From Euonymus europaeus (lineage: Eukaryota > Streptophyta > Magnoliopsida > Celastrales > Celastraceae): DNA of 64,000 bases. The stretch covers positions 20,310,001 to 20,374,000 of the forward strand of contig OY756964.1 in NCBI GenBank assembly GCA_963580455.1. Reading direction: 5' to 3'. The notes under the pieces were generated by a model. The model had not been told where the DNA came from. It worked only from the letters and a program-made list of their open reading frames with translations, and ran no database searches. Both the position numbers and the translations under genes were made by a program. The first letter of the stretch is position 1. Every line of letters starts with the position of its first letter. This document shows positions 60,764 through 64,000 of the stretch, one piece after another.

Positions 60764-61672
60764 ATGATTTCTCTCCTACGGTCCTATTTTAAGGACTTAA
60801 AATACGAACTTTTGTTTTTAATCGTCAGATTCATCTAAAGGTCGAGATCAACTGGTTCTTCTCCTAAATCGATTACGGATAATCTTCCTCCATCGCGACA
60901 TCGCATGTCTTCCTCCTCCTCCATCACGACATCGCCTCTACTGTATGGTTCTTCTCCTAAATCTATTACAGATCCAAAGCGAGTCTTCCTCCAGTCTGTA
61001 TTCTCTCCTCCAATCCGTCAAATTGATCTAAAGGGTTTAGGGCGAGGGGTCTTCTCCAAAATCGATCCCCATACAAGAACCCTTCCTCCCTACCGTCTTC
61101 TCCAGCAGAGTTCTTCTCCTAAATTGGAATAGGTGTTCATCGCGTGTCTTTTCCTTGCCTTTGCTCATCGTCTCTGTCTTTTCATGATGCTCTATTGTCT
61201 TTAGGAGCAGGAAATTTGAAATTCAGAACCAACATAAAAACGCAGCAGCAAAAAGCAACAGAAAGTGGCAAGATAAATGCAAATTAAGGCACAATTTCTT
61301 AAACGCCCACAACCAGTTTGATCCCAAATATATCAAGTTAAACAAAAAAAAATCTTCATTCCTCATGGCTTTAGATGCTCTCTTGAAATGCCTTCTCCAC
61401 AGTCAGAAACGATTAGATACGATGGACACCAGGATCGCCTTGGATGGGAGGAAGGCGCGATGAGAGTGGACCGCTCTGCAGTCATGAAGGTCGACCAGTC
61501 CGGTGGCTTCGGTTGACGAAGCGCGACTCTAACGTAGGAGGAGAAGAGTGGATGAAATCAGAGTAAGGGGGCGATGGATTTGAGGAAGATCCAGCCATTA
61601 GATGCATCCAAAGGACGAAAATAAAAGTCCGTTTTTTACACCCGTAAAATAGGACCGCATAAGAGATTCACC
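60764..61672. mobile_element. Long-TIR non-autonomous element (about 909 bases)
   Basis: 60764-60845 and the reverse complement of 61590-61672 align over about 75-80 bases: TGATTTCTCTCCTACGGTCC with TGAATCTCTTATGCGGTCC, then CTATTTTA, AACTTTTGTTTT/GACTTTTATTTT and CATCTAA. Flanks are (TA)n, so the duplication cannot be read. The inside has a GC-richer segment with repeated TTCTTCTCCTAAATCGATTAC-type motifs and an ORF 60905-61132 with no known domain. Mutator-like by TIR length; inference. Confidence 0.6.
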
Positions 61673-61683
61673 GTATATATATA

Positions 61684-61785
61684 TTTGGTATGGTATGTCA
61701 ATCAATACCATACCATACCATACCAAATATATATATATATATATATATATATGGTATGGTATGGTATGGTATTGATTGATTGATC
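61684..61785. repeat. Perfect 27-base-stem palindrome with (AT)n loop
   Basis: Left arm 61698-61724 (TCAATCAA then TACCATACC units) is the exact reverse complement of the right arm 61753-61779. The 28-base loop is almost pure AT alternation and can itself pair. ATTTGGTATGGTATG precedes it in direct orientation. It abuts the long-TIR element. Confidence 0.93.
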
Positions 61786-62585
61786 CGTGGAGAAAAGTCA
61801 AATAGATAGATTATTAAGTAATCAAATCCATCATCATTAATAGAAAAATATTACAAATTACCCAACGAATTCGTTGTGATGCATGCGCTTGCGTCATCAA
61901 CTTGGTCTCTCCAAGTCTATTACTTCCAAACTAAACTTTTTTTTATGGTAAATTACGTAATAGCCAAACGCCTATCATAGTTTATTTTAATTAAATTAAA
62001 TTTATTTTGTGCCCAAAAAAAGTCCAAATTTTCATTTCAAGAATCCCCATAATAATCATATATATTAAGAAAGTATCCTGTCACAAATCCATATAGGTAA
62101 ATGAGAATCTAATTTTTAGATATATGAATTATCCATGTGAGATGATCAGTATATCCTGTATCAATTGAGTCTTTTGGATTGGCACCAAAAAAAAAAAGTT
62201 AGGGCTTTTTCGGTATTTTCAATTAATTGGATGTTTCACTTTTGTTGGGCAGTTGGAGGAACCAGGTAGGCAAGACAGATGAGCCTAGTCCGACTGTGGG
62301 TCAAAGTCAATCCAGGTTGTGGGAAATGTCTGCTACAAGTTGCCCTCAATCTCGCAATAAATTACAGTGGCATATCGAGATGAATAAGCCTATAGCAGAA
62401 AGGGCAAATTTGAAAATTGATGTTTTTTATAACAAATGTCGATCCAAAGAAAGTAAATGGAACATTAAATTATTTTTTGTAAACAAAATAAAAAGAAACG
62501 AAAAACCTAACAAAATAAACAAGAACTATTGACTGCCACGGTTCTGAATTACAAAATAGTATGTATATTCCTATAACGATATTAA
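61786..62585. other. Intergenic, no gene recognised
   Basis: ORF 62227-62532 has no recognisable domain and a composition similar to the surrounding DNA. Confidence 0.45.
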
Positions 62586-62589
62586 AATA

Positions 62590-63235
62590 AAATAGTTCAC
62601 CTATCTATTATTAGATTAAATGTTTTAATTTTCATAATTAAAAAAATATAAATATCTATCTTACCCCAATTCATAATTTACATCGTTTATCTCATAATAA
62701 GTAATTCGCGAATTATCTATAGATTTTTTTGTTGATAATCTCCATCAGTACTATTGATTTCCGATAGGAAATTTTTGTTGTTAAAACTTTGTAGGTAATC
62801 TAAACATCGGTGGAAAAAAATTTGTTGGTAATTACCAATTTATTTTTTTCGTTAGTAATCCTTTGACAAAAAATTTTAAAAAAAATAATTTTCATCAGCA
62901 ATCCATATATCAAAAAAAATTTGCCTGTAATCCGTCGATAAAAAAAAAATATCAGCAATCCGTCGGCAAAAAAAAAACCACCAATCCGTCAACAAAAGAA
63001 TGGAAAAAAAAAATTATTGTCATCACTCTGTTAAATTTTTCATTAATAATAAGTTAAATCCACATACCAATTTTTGACATGTCTTTTTCATAATTTATGA
63101 ATGTTTGGATATTGACCAAGTTAACGTGCACATGTCGTAAAATTGAAATGGACAGTTCAACGTCCAATTCTTTTGCCCAACTGAATGCTAATAAAACCCC
63201 ACCAACTGAGGACCCAATCCATGTTGAATAACGAA
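62590..63235. repeat. CACTA-like subterminal repeat region, copy 2
   Basis: Same order and orientation as 59110-59770: ATCTATCTTACCCCAA, GTAATCTAAACATCGGTGG, TTTGTTGGTAATTACC, multiple AATCCGTCGRCAA units, then TTGACCAAGTTAACGTGCACATG and AATAAAACCCCACCAACTG. Divergence of roughly 25-30 percent by eye. Confidence 0.55.
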
Positions 63236-64000
63236 ACCTACTCGTCCATAAATTCATTGAAATGACATCTTTTGAGACGAGTAATTTCATCAAATACATG
63301 TGTATTTACTTTTGAAACAATTGTATAATAGAACATCTATAGGTCTTTGACGAGTTCCCTCAACTAAGAAAGTTACTTAGGCGGAAAATGATATGTAACA
63401 CATATTTTGGGGACTCATGATAGTCCCTGATAATCCATATCTCTAATGAGGTATTCATTCAACTATATATTTTGTGGCTATCTACAATAAAGAAAAATGA
63501 CTGCTTCAAATCTACAAAGATAAGTTTAAGCCTACAAGTAGAGTTGTTAGTCCGAATTTTTCTATTTGATATTTAGTCAAAACATATTTGCTATGTGATT
63601 TCTGTTGTGCCTCTATATAAATAACTTAAGATGTTTATGGTGCAATACACATTTTTATTGAGACGTTTTTCTCTCTTAAAAATTGAAATCCTAGACAGCT
63701 TATCTCTCACCTAAGTTAGAGGTCTAGAATAGAGGTCATGCAGTAGAATAGTTCTAGCCTGAGTTCTTGTTCGTGATCAGAATGAGCTATTCGGTTCGTG
63801 ATAGCAAGAAGCAGTTAGGTTCATGATCAACAGGAGCTGCTCTATTCGTGATCAAGTTCTTGTAGCCGTGCGGTCCGTGAACGGAGAGGAAGAAGTCGTT
63901 CGTTATTACCCGCTTATTGTGCAGCTTTTACAACATATCAAATCAGACAGATCTGTTAATGTATAGATCTAGATTTGATATATATTAAATTAGATTAAAT
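63236..64000 (+). other. Possible LTR or promoter-like end of window
   Basis: A CTCTATATAAATAACTT box at about 63610 is followed by a GTTCGTGATC/GGTTCGTGAT repeated motif (63765-63870: TTCGTGATCAG, GTTCGTGATAG, GTTCATGATCA, TTCGTGATCAA, GTCCGTGAACG). A TATA box followed by a short repeat-rich leader is LTR-like, but the window ends before a partner or coding region can be checked. Confidence 0.3.

Noticed and set aside
60905..61132. Ser/Pro-rich ORF as a protein-coding gene
   Set aside because: It lies within a long-TIR element and is composed of the element's internal repeated motifs; no known domain.
59110..63235. Direct repeats read as a pair of LTRs of one retrotransposon
   Set aside because: Identity looks too low, there are no TG..CA ends, primer site or polyprotein, and the core resembles CACTA subterminal repeats.

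Overview
This window looks like nuclear DNA from a eudicot plant. Its genes have plant-specific families (KANADI, PetM, REM-type B3, PORR, Dof, RPW8-type NLR), GT-AG introns, AT-rich spacers with microsatellites, and a dense layer of hAT, Mutator, LINE and LTR elements. I see no rRNA, tRNA, CRISPR array, organellar block or virus-like gene. All calls were made by reading the sequence; no database search was run.

Layout from left to right. At 1-1208 lies an LTR whose U3 is a GAGCTC-rich minisatellite. At 3896-6298 (+) is a six-exon KANADI4-like GARP factor, followed by nuclear petM (7071-7454, -), which encodes a small cytochrome b6f subunit. Two paralogous four-exon B3 (REM16-like) genes sit at 9763-12776 and 19649-22000 (both -). 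They are a tandem duplication that includes introns and UTRs, now separated by a 3.76-kb hAT element (13124-16883) and about 2.8 kb of unassigned DNA. A PORR-domain organelle RNA-binding protein (22962-24431, +) diverges from the second B3 gene. It converges on a large molybdenum-cofactor-sulfurase-like protein (25086-27926, -). A nested transposon complex covers 30370-35520: a decayed MuDR-type MULE with long TIRs, interrupted by a hAT MITE and by a solo LTR of the same family as the one at position 1. A truncated LINE and a second small Mutator-like element follow. Next come a five-exon lysine/histidine-transporter-like gene (39123-43020, +), an intronless Dof factor (44277-44978, -), a non-autonomous hAT element (46665-47372), a LINE remnant, and an ADR1-type helper NLR (51955-54918, +). 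The NLR carries a one-base frameshift and has a perfect 183-bp tandem duplication just upstream. The last 9 kb is repeat-rich: a MITE, a 118-bp doublet, CACTA-like subterminal repeats, a long-TIR element and a 27-bp-stem palindrome. No convincing gene was seen there.

The genes do not form a pathway; this is ordinary eukaryotic gene order. The points most worth a second look are: (1) in the first B3 gene, exon 2 has grown by exactly 690 bp past a fossil splice donor; (2) the ADR1-like frameshift in a T run together with the fresh promoter duplication; (3) the sulfurase-like protein has Arg where the PLP-binding Lys should be; (4) the MULE/hAT/solo-LTR nest can be ordered in time from its duplications.
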